Shown one piece after another: positions 1 through 5,809 of a DNA stretch of 6,484 nt. The stretch covers positions 1 to 6,484 of the forward strand of contig JAUUNJ010000145.1 in the NCBI GenBank assembly GCA_030844625.1. Direction: 5' to 3'. The number at the start of each line of letters is the position of its first letter. The first letter of the stretch is position 1. The DNA is from Roseburia sp. (GTDB lineage Bacteria; Bacillota; Clostridia; Lachnospirales; Lachnospiraceae). The notes under the pieces are model-generated. The model searched no databases, was not told where the DNA came from, and saw nothing but the letters and a program-made list of their open reading frames with translations. The translations under genes were made by a program, and so were the position numbers.

Positions 1-211
1 CCTATATTTTCTGGCGTTGTAGCGATTTTATTTTTTGAAACTGTCAAAAACAGGATTATATCAGAATTTTGAGCAGTCTGGTAATTGTAGATGTAAAGCT
101 GTTTTTATAGGGGATTTAAACTCACACGTAGACACACTTTATGCTCATTTGGTTCGTTCAGAACATTCATGAAGTAAAATAGGAAATAATGTTTTACACT
201 ATGTCGTTTTA
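1..211. other. Left-edge non-coding stretch
   Basis: No supported gene is visible here on either strand. The stretch is AT-rich and follows the stop codon of the DUF5131 gene. No convincing terminator hairpin follows that stop. The only suggestive signal is a minus-strand promoter-like pair at 55-84, listed separately. A 21-codon frame on the minus strand (170-105) has no ribosome binding site and is not called. Confidence 0.5.
55..84 (-). promoter_or_regulatory. Possible promoter reading out of the left edge
   Basis: On the minus strand, TTACCA (79-84) and TATAAT (55-60) are separated by 18 nt. The -10 carries the extended TGA directly upstream (TGATATAAT). The -10 is a perfect match and the -35 is fair. 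It would drive a gene to the left of this window, which cannot be seen. In AT-rich DNA such matches arise by chance, so confidence is modest. Confidence 0.35.
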
Positions 212-934
212 TCAAAATAACCTTTTTCCATCTAAAATATCGATACCAAGCTCTTTCGCTATACCTGTTTGCTTAAATGGATTTATTTTTTTCACTACGC
301 CGTCACATTTAAAAAACGAGCCTGTATTTTTGAACCAAAATGTTACATCTGCTTTTACGCATTGCTCCCGAATATTAAGTACCCAATCATAGTCACATAT
401 ACGGGATTCTCGCCCTGTTTCGCCACCAACAGTCACATGGTCTACTCCACGAAGATACGGTGTCAAATCTATCTTTTCTAAGAGTGGGGCACAAGCGATG
501 AACCGCCGCTTTATCGGATAGGATAAAAAGAGAGGAAGTCTGTAATCGGCTAATTCTTGATTTTCGACAGTACAACCAATATTCACATTGTCATAGCCTG
601 CACCCCAATCGGGTGGAAGTGATACGAGAAAACGGTCAATTCGCTTTGTTAAAATCAAGAAATCAATATCAGTTCTTTCCTTGATGATAGCCCAAATGTC
701 TTTACGCCACTCGTCTGCTTCTGGCAGGAAAAAGTCAGTCGCAAAACAGGTTGGAAGAATTTTGTTGCCTTTGATATTGTATTCGCCCTTTGCATTTTTC
801 CTTGCGGGCCAATCAAATTTATCTGTTTTTTGTATTGTGTTTTGGCCATAGCGTTTCGTATGTGGCCCATAAAAATAGCAATTTGTACAGCCATCACTTA
901 TTTTGTAACAGCCTGTCCATGGCTCCCAGTTCAT
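212..934 (-). CDS. DUF5131 / phage Gp37-Gp68 family three-Cys-motif protein
   Basis: This 240-aa protein has the family hallmarks. The N-terminal MNWEPWTGC block is followed by Cys9, Cys16 and Cys19 (C-x6-C-x2-C), and a central VGGETGRESR segment lies near residue 170. Length is normal for the family, so the gene looks complete. The Cys triad resembles an iron-sulfur or radical-SAM-like ligand set, but the biochemical role is not established and the metal cluster is inference. The start is secure: AGGAGGT lies 6-7 nt before the ATG. A near-consensus promoter at 965-993 would give a leader of about 25 nt, so the gene can be expressed alone. Relatives occur in phages and mobile elements, often beside a partner called TcmP (three-Cys-motif partner). 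No TcmP-like frame is visible here, though one could lie left of position 1. Confidence 0.9.
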   Translation of the reverse strand: MNWEPWTGCYKISDGCTNCYFYGPHTKRYGQNTIQKTDKFDWPARKNAKGEYNIKGNKILPTCFATDFFLPEADEWRKDIWAIIKERTDIDFLILTKRIDRFLVSLPPDWGAGYDNVNIGCTVENQELADYRLPLFLSYPIKRRFIACAPLLEKIDLTPYLRGVDHVTVGGETGRESRICDYDWVLNIREQCVKADVTFWFKNTGSFFKCDGVVKKINPFKQTGIAKELGIDILDGKRLF

Positions 935-964
935 AGTGTACCTCCTCTTGGATGGGTGAAGCCG

Positions 965-993
965 ATGATAGCAGAAACGCAGCCGCTTGTCAA
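965..993 (-). promoter_or_regulatory. Strong sigma-A type promoter for the DUF5131 gene
   Basis: Reading the minus strand, a perfect -35 TTGACA (988-993) is followed after exactly 17 nt by TATCAT (965-970). TGC directly before the -10 makes an extended -10. The expected start is near 958, about 25 nt before the DUF5131 ATG and just ahead of its ribosome binding site (940-947). The -35 overlaps the TGA stop codon (990-992) of the upstream gene. This is the best promoter match in the window. Confidence 0.7.
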
Positions 994-1005
994 ACGCAGC
1001 GTTTG
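975..1005. repeat. Palindrome and direct repeat over the DUF5131 promoter (operator candidate)
   Basis: Positions 991-1005 form a perfect inverted repeat of 7 bp (CAAACGC/GCGTTTG) around one central base. The 9-mer AAACGCAGC occurs at 975-983 and again at 992-1000, a period of 17 bp, so one copy lies in the promoter spacer and one overlaps the -35. This layout suits a repressor or activator site, but binding is inferred only. The right part of the palindrome also encodes the last residues of the upstream gene. Confidence 0.4.
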
Positions 1006-1196
1006 AACGCCACCGTCCGTGCCTTCATGGAGATCTTACCCACCTCGTAGCCGTAGGCGGGCAGCTCCTTCTTGAAGGTTAAAAAGGCGTGATCGATGGG
1101 AAAGCCCAGAATCTGTTCAATCTCGGCATAGGTCAACGCGAAGCTGTTCTCAGTGCGTTGACTTATCGCCTTCCAAAGCGGCTCATATTTACTCAT
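990..1196 (-). CDS. Small DUF7662-like protein
   Basis: The protein is 68 aa from the chosen start. It begins MSKYEPLW, followed by an ALTYAEIEQILGFPIDHAF core and a GYEVGKISMKARTV tail. I recall this pattern from short DUF7662-type proteins of Firmicutes, where the core looks like a small helix-turn-helix-like fold; the family name is from memory and the function is unknown. The frame is open upstream to a GTG at 1265, but that extension would run through the terminator hairpin and lacks a ribosome binding site. The ATG at 1196 has GGAGGAG 7 nt upstream. GC is about 52% over 961-1200 (126 of 240 bases by hand count), above most of the window. This suggests a separate origin for this small module. 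No promoter of its own is evident. Confidence 0.7.
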   Translation of the reverse strand: MSKYEPLWKAISQRTENSFALTYAEIEQILGFPIDHAFLTFKKELPAYGYEVGKISMKARTVAFKRCV

Positions 1197-1203
1197 TGTC
1201 CGT

Positions 1204-1210
1204 CTCCTCC
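1204..1210 (-). promoter_or_regulatory. Ribosome binding site that sets the DUF7662-like start
   Basis: The minus-strand GGAGGAG lies 7 nt before the ATG at 1196. No comparable motif precedes the upstream GTG at 1265, so the shorter 68-aa reading is preferred. Confidence 0.75.
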
Positions 1211-1221
1211 GATCTTGTTTG

Positions 1222-1255
1222 GAATAAAATAGCGGCTTTGATTTACCAAAGCCGC
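1222..1255 (-). terminator. Intrinsic terminator after the VOC gene
   Basis: On the minus strand a perfect 9-bp GC-rich stem (GCGGCTTTG paired with CAAAGCCGC, 1255-1247 and 1240-1232) closes a 6-nt loop. It is followed by the T-rich TATTTTATT. The hairpin starts 6 nt after the VOC stop codon. The T-run is interrupted, so termination may be partial. If it leaks, it would allow readthrough into the DUF7662-like gene. Confidence 0.6.
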
Positions 1256-1261
1256 CATGTG

Positions 1262-1732
1262 TCACATACCAAAGCCTAACGCATACTGTTTTACAACCTC
1301 AAGAGGGAACATTGTGCGTGTAGCAACTTCTTCTGCCGACATGCCTTGATTAAAAAAGCGTTTGATAACCGTGGTCATATCCTCTGCAATTTCTACAATG
1401 TGCTTGTCGGGGTCATATACCCGAATGTCACGCTGCCCCCACGGGTATTCTTTGATTTCATGTACCCATTGCAAACTGGATATGCTTTTCATTTCGGCGT
1501 ACACCTTGTCTAAATCTTCCACCTCAAAATAGACTTGAAAGTTATGTGATTGCTCTATCACGCTATCTATTGATATACCAACGAGTTCGGCATATCCTTG
1601 TTGCAGAGAAAAGCCCTCAAATGTCACATGCACGCCAATATCCATGACTGCATTTTGATGAAGCACCTTTTCATAAAAGTGTTTCGATGCGGCTATATCC
1701 TTAACCGCTAAAAGACAACCTTGATATTTCAT
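1262..1732 (-). CDS. VOC-fold (glyoxalase/bleomycin-resistance type) protein
   Basis: This 156-aa protein carries one VOC domain over about residues 2-118. It opens with a LLAVKDIAASKHFYEKVL strand-helix unit. The middle strand is FQVYFEVEDLDKVY, and the end is RVYDPDKHIVEIAE. The usual metal triad His/His/Glu appears reduced: glycine 5 and glutamine 66 stand where His is common, and only Glu114 is kept. A binding role, as in bleomycin-resistance proteins, therefore fits better than metal catalysis (inference from a by-eye alignment). Residues 119-156 are a helical extension (SAEEVATRTMFPLEVV) beyond the usual domain. The start is set by AAAGGAGG 8 nt upstream, inside the end of the AraC-type gene, whose stop lies 3 nt before this ATG. 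The pair is clearly co-transcribed. The substrate is unknown. Confidence 0.85.
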   Translation of the reverse strand: MKYQGCLLAVKDIAASKHFYEKVLHQNAVMDIGVHVTFEGFSLQQGYAELVGISIDSVIEQSHNFQVYFEVEDLDKVYAEMKSISSLQWVHEIKEYPWGQRDIRVYDPDKHIVEIAEDMTTVIKRFFNQGMSAEEVATRTMFPLEVVKQYALGFGM

Positions 1733-1735
1733 TTT

Positions 1736-2557
1736 TCAATCCTCCTTTGAGGATATTGTATTGTATATCTCTGTTCCATCATAGTAAAAATCCGACATTG
1801 TTTTCAGATACTTTTGAGGGGTAACACCACTGATAGCCTTGAAATCTTTATCAAAATGGGCTTGGTCGAAATATCCGGCTTGTTGCGACAATGCCGCAAA
1901 AAAGCAAGGCGATTTTTGAATGTGCTTTAATACATAATTAAAGCGTGTTAAGCGTACAAGGTCCTTAACATTCATTCCAATTTGCGCAAGAAACAAGCGG
2001 TTTAGCTGTCGCTCACTATAATGGCATTGTCCAGCAACTTCTTTCACTTGTATTTGCCCATAATTATCAGAAATCACTTTGGTTGCCAACAACAAAGAGT
2101 CCGAAACAACATGCTTATCCATGCGTTTGTATAAAATTTTCTCACAAGTATTTACCATTTCGCATACAGTTTTTGATGCTACAAAAGCCTGATACAGCGA
2201 ATCAAACAGCTCATTGTCAATATCCGCAAGCGAAAGTCGCTTATCTGCAAACTCTATTTGGCTTTGTCGGGTAATTTGATACAAACCATAGGGTGAAAGC
2301 TGGATAAGTAGCAGGACATGATAACTATTTGGTTCTATTCCTAACAAAACAGGGGTTAAAGATGCTCCCCACAGTTCAGCAATTACTGCGTTTCCGTCAA
2401 AAGCAAGCGACAATGTTCCACATGCGTTAGGCATAAGCGTATAGTGTGCCATAAACGTATCATTCGACGGAAACACGATGTTGTAATATTGAATATATTT
2501 TCTCAGCCCCACATGTGAGGGAAACATATTGAATTGCTTGCCATTTTTGATAATCAA
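1736..2557 (-). CDS. AraC-family transcriptional regulator
   Basis: This is a 273-aa DNA-binding regulator. The C-terminal AraC domain has two helix-turn-helix units: residues about 169-195 (VKEVAGQCHYSERQLNRLF) and 220-252 (ALSQQAGYFDQAHFDKDF, then GVTPQKYLK), with the typical family ending. Residues 1-150 form the sensor part, which resembles the DUF6597-type N-terminal domain (PNACGTLSLAFDG near 43-55). The start is a TTG at 2557 with GAGGGGG 6 nt upstream. The next ATG in frame (Met11) lacks such a site. The gene is followed after 3 nt by the VOC gene, its likely target or effector-binding partner. The pair may respond to a small toxic or signalling molecule, but the ligand cannot be read from sequence. 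Confidence 0.9.
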   Translation of the reverse strand: MIIKNGKQFNMFPSHVGLRKYIQYYNIVFPSNDTFMAHYTLMPNACGTLSLAFDGNAVIAELWGASLTPVLLGIEPNSYHVLLLIQLSPYGLYQITRQSQIEFADKRLSLADIDNELFDSLYQAFVASKTVCEMVNTCEKILYKRMDKHVVSDSLLLATKVISDNYGQIQVKEVAGQCHYSERQLNRLFLAQIGMNVKDLVRLTRFNYVLKHIQKSPCFFAALSQQAGYFDQAHFDKDFKAISGVTPQKYLKTMSDFYYDGTEIYNTISSKED

Positions 2558-2563
2558 ATTATT

Positions 2564-2570
2564 CCCCCTC
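2564..2570 (-). promoter_or_regulatory. Ribosome binding site supporting a TTG start for the AraC-type gene
   Basis: The minus-strand GAGGGGG lies 6 nt before a TTG codon at 2557. There is no ATG in frame near this site, so the TTG is the probable initiator. Confidence 0.65.
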
Positions 2571-2594
2571 TCTTATTTTTCAAAGTCCATTTTT

Positions 2595-2622
2595 ATGATA
2601 ATTTTCGACTAACGCGAATCAA
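2595..2622 (-). promoter_or_regulatory. Candidate promoter for the AraC-VOC unit
   Basis: TTGATT (2617-2622) and TATCAT (2595-2600) are 16 nt apart on the minus strand. Transcription would start near 2588, about 30 nt before the TTG start codon. An alternative -10, TATAAT at 2693-2698, has only a poor -35 (TGGATT). Either could serve the unit; neither is strong. Confidence 0.35.
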
Positions 2623-2723
2623 GCAAATATAAAAAATCCTTAGTTCCGCAGCACTCAACTCTTCTGCAAGATTAGATTTTTCTTTTGAAGAAATTATACT
2701 ATATTCAAACAAAGAAATCCATT

Positions 2724-2765
2724 AAAAAAAGACATAATACCATAAGTTCATTATGATACTATGTC
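2724..2765 (-). terminator. Intrinsic terminator ending the recombinase operon
   Basis: The minus-strand transcript folds into a 15-bp stem (2765-2751 with 2745-2731) around a 5-nt loop, followed by seven T (2730-2724). Two pairs are G-U on this strand but would be A-C mismatches on the other. The structure is therefore built to stop leftward transcription. It begins 7 nt after the recombinase stop codon. Confidence 0.85.
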
Positions 2766-2772
2766 CTATAAA

Positions 2773-3723
2773 TCATCTGATTCCAAACATTGATGACAGT
2801 GGATTTGCATTTACTGCGTTTTCTAATTGTTGTTTTGAAGCTGATGCATATATTCTTGTGGTAGCCGGATTGGAATGCCCCATTATTGTCATTAACGACA
2901 ATAAATCAGCATTTCCATACTGATACATCATTGTACACGCGGTATGGCGAAGCAAATGGCACGACCATCCCAATTTTTCTATACCAGCTTTCTTTAAATA
3001 CTTCTTTACTATATCCTCTACAGCTCTACCCGTCAACCTAGTTCCAAACTTTGAGGTAAATAATGCTCGTTCTGTAATTCCTAATGTTTCACGTTCCGCA
3101 AGCCAATCATTAATTGCCTTTTTTGTAGCCGGTGTTAAAAATATTGTTCTTTCTTTATCACCTTTACCAACAATACTGATTGTATCCTTTTGAACCATAT
3201 CCACATCCAGGATTATCAGTTCCGATAATCGTAATGCACAATTCAAAAATATTGTCAGAATACAGTAATCTCTTTTGCTACCTTCTGCCATCATCAGTAA
3301 CCGCACCGATTCTTCTAATGTTAAATGTTTTGGTAATCGCTTGGGTTGCTTTGGTGTTTCTAACTCCTCTGCAACATTTTCTTCAAGAACATGCCTTTTA
3401 TTCTTTAAGTACTTCCAGAATTGTCTGATTGATACGATTTTTCTTGACCTAGTTCCTGGCGATGACATTTTCTTTGTTTGACAGAATCCCACAAAATCAT
3501 ACATTTCACTTAGAGTAATACTATTAAGAAACTCTGCATTTACCATTGAAACATCATACTTAACTCTATTCTTAATACCCCTTTTCTCGCAAATGAAATC
3601 AAGAAACATTAAAATATCAGTCCGATATTCAATAACAGTATTGTGAGAACGTCCTTTTATTACCTCTAAATAATTTAAATATTCGTCTAATAATACCATG
3701 CTTTTGTAATTTGTTAATGCCAT
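2773..3723 (-). CDS. Tyrosine recombinase/integrase (XerC/D-like)
   Basis: This 316-aa site-specific recombinase should cut and rejoin DNA at attachment or resolution sites through a covalent 3'-phosphotyrosine. The N-terminal SAM-like core-binding domain spans about residues 10-110 (LDEYLNYLEVIKGRSHNTV). The catalytic domain follows with all expected residues: Arg165 (CALRLSEL), Lys187 (GKGDKER), His256 and Arg259 (HLLRHT), His283 (GHSNPATTR) and Tyr292. It therefore looks active and full length. The start has GGGGAGG 6 nt upstream, lying in the last codons of the preceding gene, whose stop is 2 nt away; translation is probably coupled. It is the last gene before a strong terminator. That recalls ICEs in which the integrase is read from the conjugation operon. 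It could instead be a resolvase-type Xer protein. Confidence 0.92.
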   Translation of the reverse strand: MALTNYKSMVLLDEYLNYLEVIKGRSHNTVIEYRTDILMFLDFICEKRGIKNRVKYDVSMVNAEFLNSITLSEMYDFVGFCQTKKMSSPGTRSRKIVSIRQFWKYLKNKRHVLEENVAEELETPKQPKRLPKHLTLEESVRLLMMAEGSKRDYCILTIFLNCALRLSELIILDVDMVQKDTISIVGKGDKERTIFLTPATKKAINDWLAERETLGITERALFTSKFGTRLTGRAVEDIVKKYLKKAGIEKLGWSCHLLRHTACTMMYQYGNADLLSLMTIMGHSNPATTRIYASASKQQLENAVNANPLSSMFGIR

Positions 3724-3725
3724 AG

Positions 3726-4628
3726 CTACCTCCCCTTACTACGTTCAGCTTGTTGAACAATTAGATCTGAAGAAATATTCTTACTATTCAATGACTGAAT
3801 ACTTTCTTCAAATATCTCCGCCCCATACTTCTGTTCTGGTTCAGCCACCAACGCTGTCACATTTGCAAGATTATCATGTGGTCGCTCCATTGCTTCATCA
3901 TACTGTTTCATCATTCGGTTAATCTCTACATCTTTTGATAAATTATCTACCTTATCAATTGCTGCATCTAATCTAAGTTCCATGCCAGAAAGTAGCTTTT
4001 TCTTAATAAGAAACGTTTTCTTAATTATATCTGTTTTAGAGAATTTCTTCTCTTCCTTAGAATAATCCACTACTTCCTTGTCAGCAAAGGTGCGAAAAGT
4101 ATTAGCAATCTTCTGATTTGCTTCTCTGATACCTGCCCCAAAAGCATCAATCTTAATAATTGTACTTGATACTTCTATCTGGGATTGCTTTACACTTTCA
4201 CGAATACCAATCAATTTCTTTTTAATACCCATAAATTCTGATACTCTATTTAAAGCTTCTTTTCCTCTGCATTTCACATCATTTACAATATCAACTGCTT
4301 TAATATGAATATTCTCTTTTACTGTAAATAACTGTTCTTTCATATTTGTACATGTTGTTTGAAGCTTTACAGCTGATTCTTGGATTTGGACTTTTAGATT
4401 ATTAAGAATTGTATCTTCCTGCATTTCCTTAATTTTTTCTCTGACCTGTGATAACTCCTCTGTCATAGAATCTAGCTTTTTCTCCAGTCCATCTACATAA
4501 GAACAGATTTCAAAGACATCATTAGATTGCGACTGCAGGTTATTCTGCTTTAACATATCCATCAGTTCCTGAATAATCTCATCTTTTGTGAGTGTTTTTT
4601 TCTTTGTTAATTCTGGTGTTGTATCCAT
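3726..4628 (-). CDS. DUF6674-like coiled-coil protein
   Basis: This 300-aa protein is without enzyme motifs, signal peptide or membrane segment. The N-terminal part (TKDEIIQELMDMLKQNN, then YVDGLEKKLDSMTEEL) matches what I remember of DUF6674 proteins in clostridial mobile elements; the name is from memory. Residues about 44-110 are strongly heptad-like (charged, with regular Leu/Met/Ile). More helix follows around 135-180 and 195-245, so an extended, oligomeric protein is likely. It is basic in the middle (KKKLIGIRESVK; IIKKTFLIKKKLL). The start has GGAGG 8 nt upstream and sits just after a strong hairpin at 4654-4677. The SpoVG-like gene lies before it and the recombinase directly after it. 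It could be an accessory DNA-handling or scaffolding factor; the role is unknown. Confidence 0.8.
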   Translation of the reverse strand: MDTTPELTKKKTLTKDEIIQELMDMLKQNNLQSQSNDVFEICSYVDGLEKKLDSMTEELSQVREKIKEMQEDTILNNLKVQIQESAVKLQTTCTNMKEQLFTVKENIHIKAVDIVNDVKCRGKEALNRVSEFMGIKKKLIGIRESVKQSQIEVSSTIIKIDAFGAGIREANQKIANTFRTFADKEVVDYSKEEKKFSKTDIIKKTFLIKKKLLSGMELRLDAAIDKVDNLSKDVEINRMMKQYDEAMERPHDNLANVTALVAEPEQKYGAEIFEESIQSLNSKNISSDLIVQQAERSKGR

Positions 4629-4653
4629 CTTTCATTCCTCCAATCATAGTAAT

Positions 4654-4677
4654 GGGGACAAGCACTGGCCTGTCCCC
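4654..4677 (-). promoter_or_regulatory. Intergenic hairpin before the DUF6674-like gene
   Basis: The minus-strand RNA forms a 10-bp stem (GGGGACAGGC with GCUUGUCCCC, one G-U pair) capped by a CAGU tetraloop. The wobble would be an A-C mismatch on the other strand. No T-run follows; instead comes a 12-nt spacer and the GGAGG of the DUF6674-like gene. It is more likely a stability, processing or translation element than a terminator. Confidence 0.6.
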
Positions 4678-4690
4678 TATTGTTTATTGT

Positions 4691-5377
4691 TTATCGAAAG
4701 GGTGTTGCTTCTTTCTCTGGTGCTCTGTCAGGCACTTGTGATGCTCGTTCCTGTGCCTGTGTTTGTGTCTGCTCCTTTGCCTTATCGTATTCGTTGATAA
4801 TCTGGCTATAAAGCTTCTCACGAAATTCCTTAGTAACTGGATATACCACATCCTGATAAATGGCTTTACCCTGCTCATCAATCTGCTTGGTCTTATAAGC
4901 TGGCATTGCAACAAACAGCTTATCCTTGCCCTGTAAGACACTCACATTGTTGACGATAAAGCTATCATCAAAGTAAATACGGGCAAGTCCACGAATACTG
5001 CTTCCCTCTTTCTCATAGGGTGTAACGGATACAGAAAACTCTGGCATTTCTACCTCGGACTTCCCTGGTACATCCTGTCCTTTTCCTTTGGTAATCTCCT
5101 GATTGTATGCCTCTAAGATATTTCCATAGAGTTCCTCACGAAATTCTGCTGTTACTGGATTACATACATCCTTATAGATTGTTCCGCCATTCTCATCACG
5201 CTCATTAGAACGATAACGAGGCATGGAAACGAATAACTGCTCCTTGTTCTTATTCTCAAGGATTGCGATGTTGGTAATCTTAAAAGAATCGCCAAACACT
5301 ACAGTTGCAAAGCCACGAATGTTACTTTCTTTTCCTTCTTTTTGTTTCACTTCATTCACTTTAATTGAATATTTCAT
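4691..5377 (-). CDS. Tandem-domain SpoVG-like protein
   Basis: This protein of about 228 aa contains two SpoVG domains in a row. The first (about residues 20-92) has IRGFATVVFGDSF, LFVSMPRY and NPVTAEFREELY. The second (about 127-200) repeats these as IRGLARIYFDDSF, LFVAMPAY and YPVTKEFREKLY. Classical SpoVG is a single domain of under 100 aa that binds DNA and RNA and regulates sporulation or virulence genes; this protein is roughly twice that and probably acts as a covalent dimer. The last 25 residues are a polar Gln/Arg/Pro tail. Met at 5377 is preferred because GAGG lies 6 nt upstream; the GTG at 5389 has no suitable site. It sits 43 nt after the acidic unknown gene and 62 nt before the DUF6674-like gene. 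A regulatory or nucleic-acid-binding role in the element is inferred. Confidence 0.9.
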   Translation of the reverse strand: MKYSIKVNEVKQKEGKESNIRGFATVVFGDSFKITNIAILENKNKEQLFVSMPRYRSNERDENGGTIYKDVCNPVTAEFREELYGNILEAYNQEITKGKGQDVPGKSEVEMPEFSVSVTPYEKEGSSIRGLARIYFDDSFIVNNVSVLQGKDKLFVAMPAYKTKQIDEQGKAIYQDVVYPVTKEFREKLYSQIINEYDKAKEQTQTQAQERASQVPDRAPEKEATPFR

Positions 5378-5393
5378 AGAGTTCCTCACTTCC

Positions 5394-5412
5394 TGTCTGC
5401 TTCATGCAGACA
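5394..5412 (-). promoter_or_regulatory. Intergenic hairpin before the SpoVG-like gene
   Basis: A perfect 7-bp stem (TGTCTGC with GCAGACA) closes the 5-nt loop ATGAA on the minus strand. It lies 8 nt after the stop of the acidic unknown gene and 6 nt before the GAGG ribosome binding site of the SpoVG-like gene. There is no T-run, so termination is unlikely; control of mRNA stability or translation is possible. Confidence 0.5.
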
Positions 5413-5420
5413 ACTACAAG

Positions 5421-5801
5421 TTAATCAGTTACATTTGCAATCTCGATATAACACTCTAGCTTCTCGATTGCGTCTATTGGCATTCTGCCATTCAGCCAGT
5501 TTGCCAAAGTTATTAAAATTCCGTCCTGCTCGTAATACATCCATGATTCAGAAGCCATTTCTCCTTCATAAACCACAGTCACATCAAAGTCTGACATAAA
5601 CATATTTTCTTCTTCATCAAAAGTACATGCTACCCCTTCCCTGACATGGATACCAAGACTTGGTATCACTACATACCATCCGCTGATCCAGAACTCTAAA
5701 TCATTATCAATCTCAGCAATATCATCATCTGTGTCTGAAAAATCCATTTCAGCAATCACTTCTTCAATATCACCGAGTCGATACATCCTCTTTTCTTCCA
5801 T
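5421..5801 (-). CDS. Acidic hypothetical protein of the operon
   Basis: I do not recognise this protein (126 aa from the chosen start). It is strongly acidic, especially residues 12-37 (GDIEEVIAEMDFSDTDDD onward). It also has aromatic strand-like blocks (LEFWISGWYVVIPSLGIHV; SWMYYEQDGILITLANWL). No signal peptide, membrane segment or metal-binding pattern is evident, so a compact soluble protein is likely. The Met at 5801 is chosen because AGGTGAGG lies just upstream, 8 nt after the sortase stop. An upstream Met at 5828 would overlap the sortase gene and has no ribosome binding site; a further Met at 5786 is also possible. Acidic proteins in mobile elements sometimes mimic DNA or act as immunity or anti-restriction factors, but nothing here proves that. 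Confidence 0.75.
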   Translation of the reverse strand: MEEKRMYRLGDIEEVIAEMDFSDTDDDIAEIDNDLEFWISGWYVVIPSLGIHVREGVACTFDEEENMFMSDFDVTVVYEGEMASESWMYYEQDGILITLANWLNGRMPIDAIEKLECYIEIANVTD

Positions 5802-5809
5802 ATCCTCAC

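Noticed and set aside
42..47. Perfect TTGACA on the minus strand near the left edge
   Set aside because: No acceptable -10 lies 16-18 nt downstream within the window.
105..170. 21-codon minus-strand frame near the left edge
   Set aside because: There is no ribosome binding site before its ATG and no recognisable peptide motif.
990..1265. Longer 91-aa version of the DUF7662-like protein from a GTG
   Set aside because: The extra N-terminus is encoded by the terminator hairpin and the ribosome binding site itself, and the GTG has no ribosome binding site. The ATG at 1196 has one.
4588..4797. Plus-strand reading frame across the SpoVG/DUF6674 junction
   Set aside because: It is antisense to two well-supported genes, lacks a ribosome binding site and has no recognisable protein features.
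4684..4941. Minus-strand Arg/His-rich frame overlapping the SpoVG-like C-terminus
   Set aside because: It is an alternate frame of the real gene with unnatural composition (runs of Arg and His) and no start signal.
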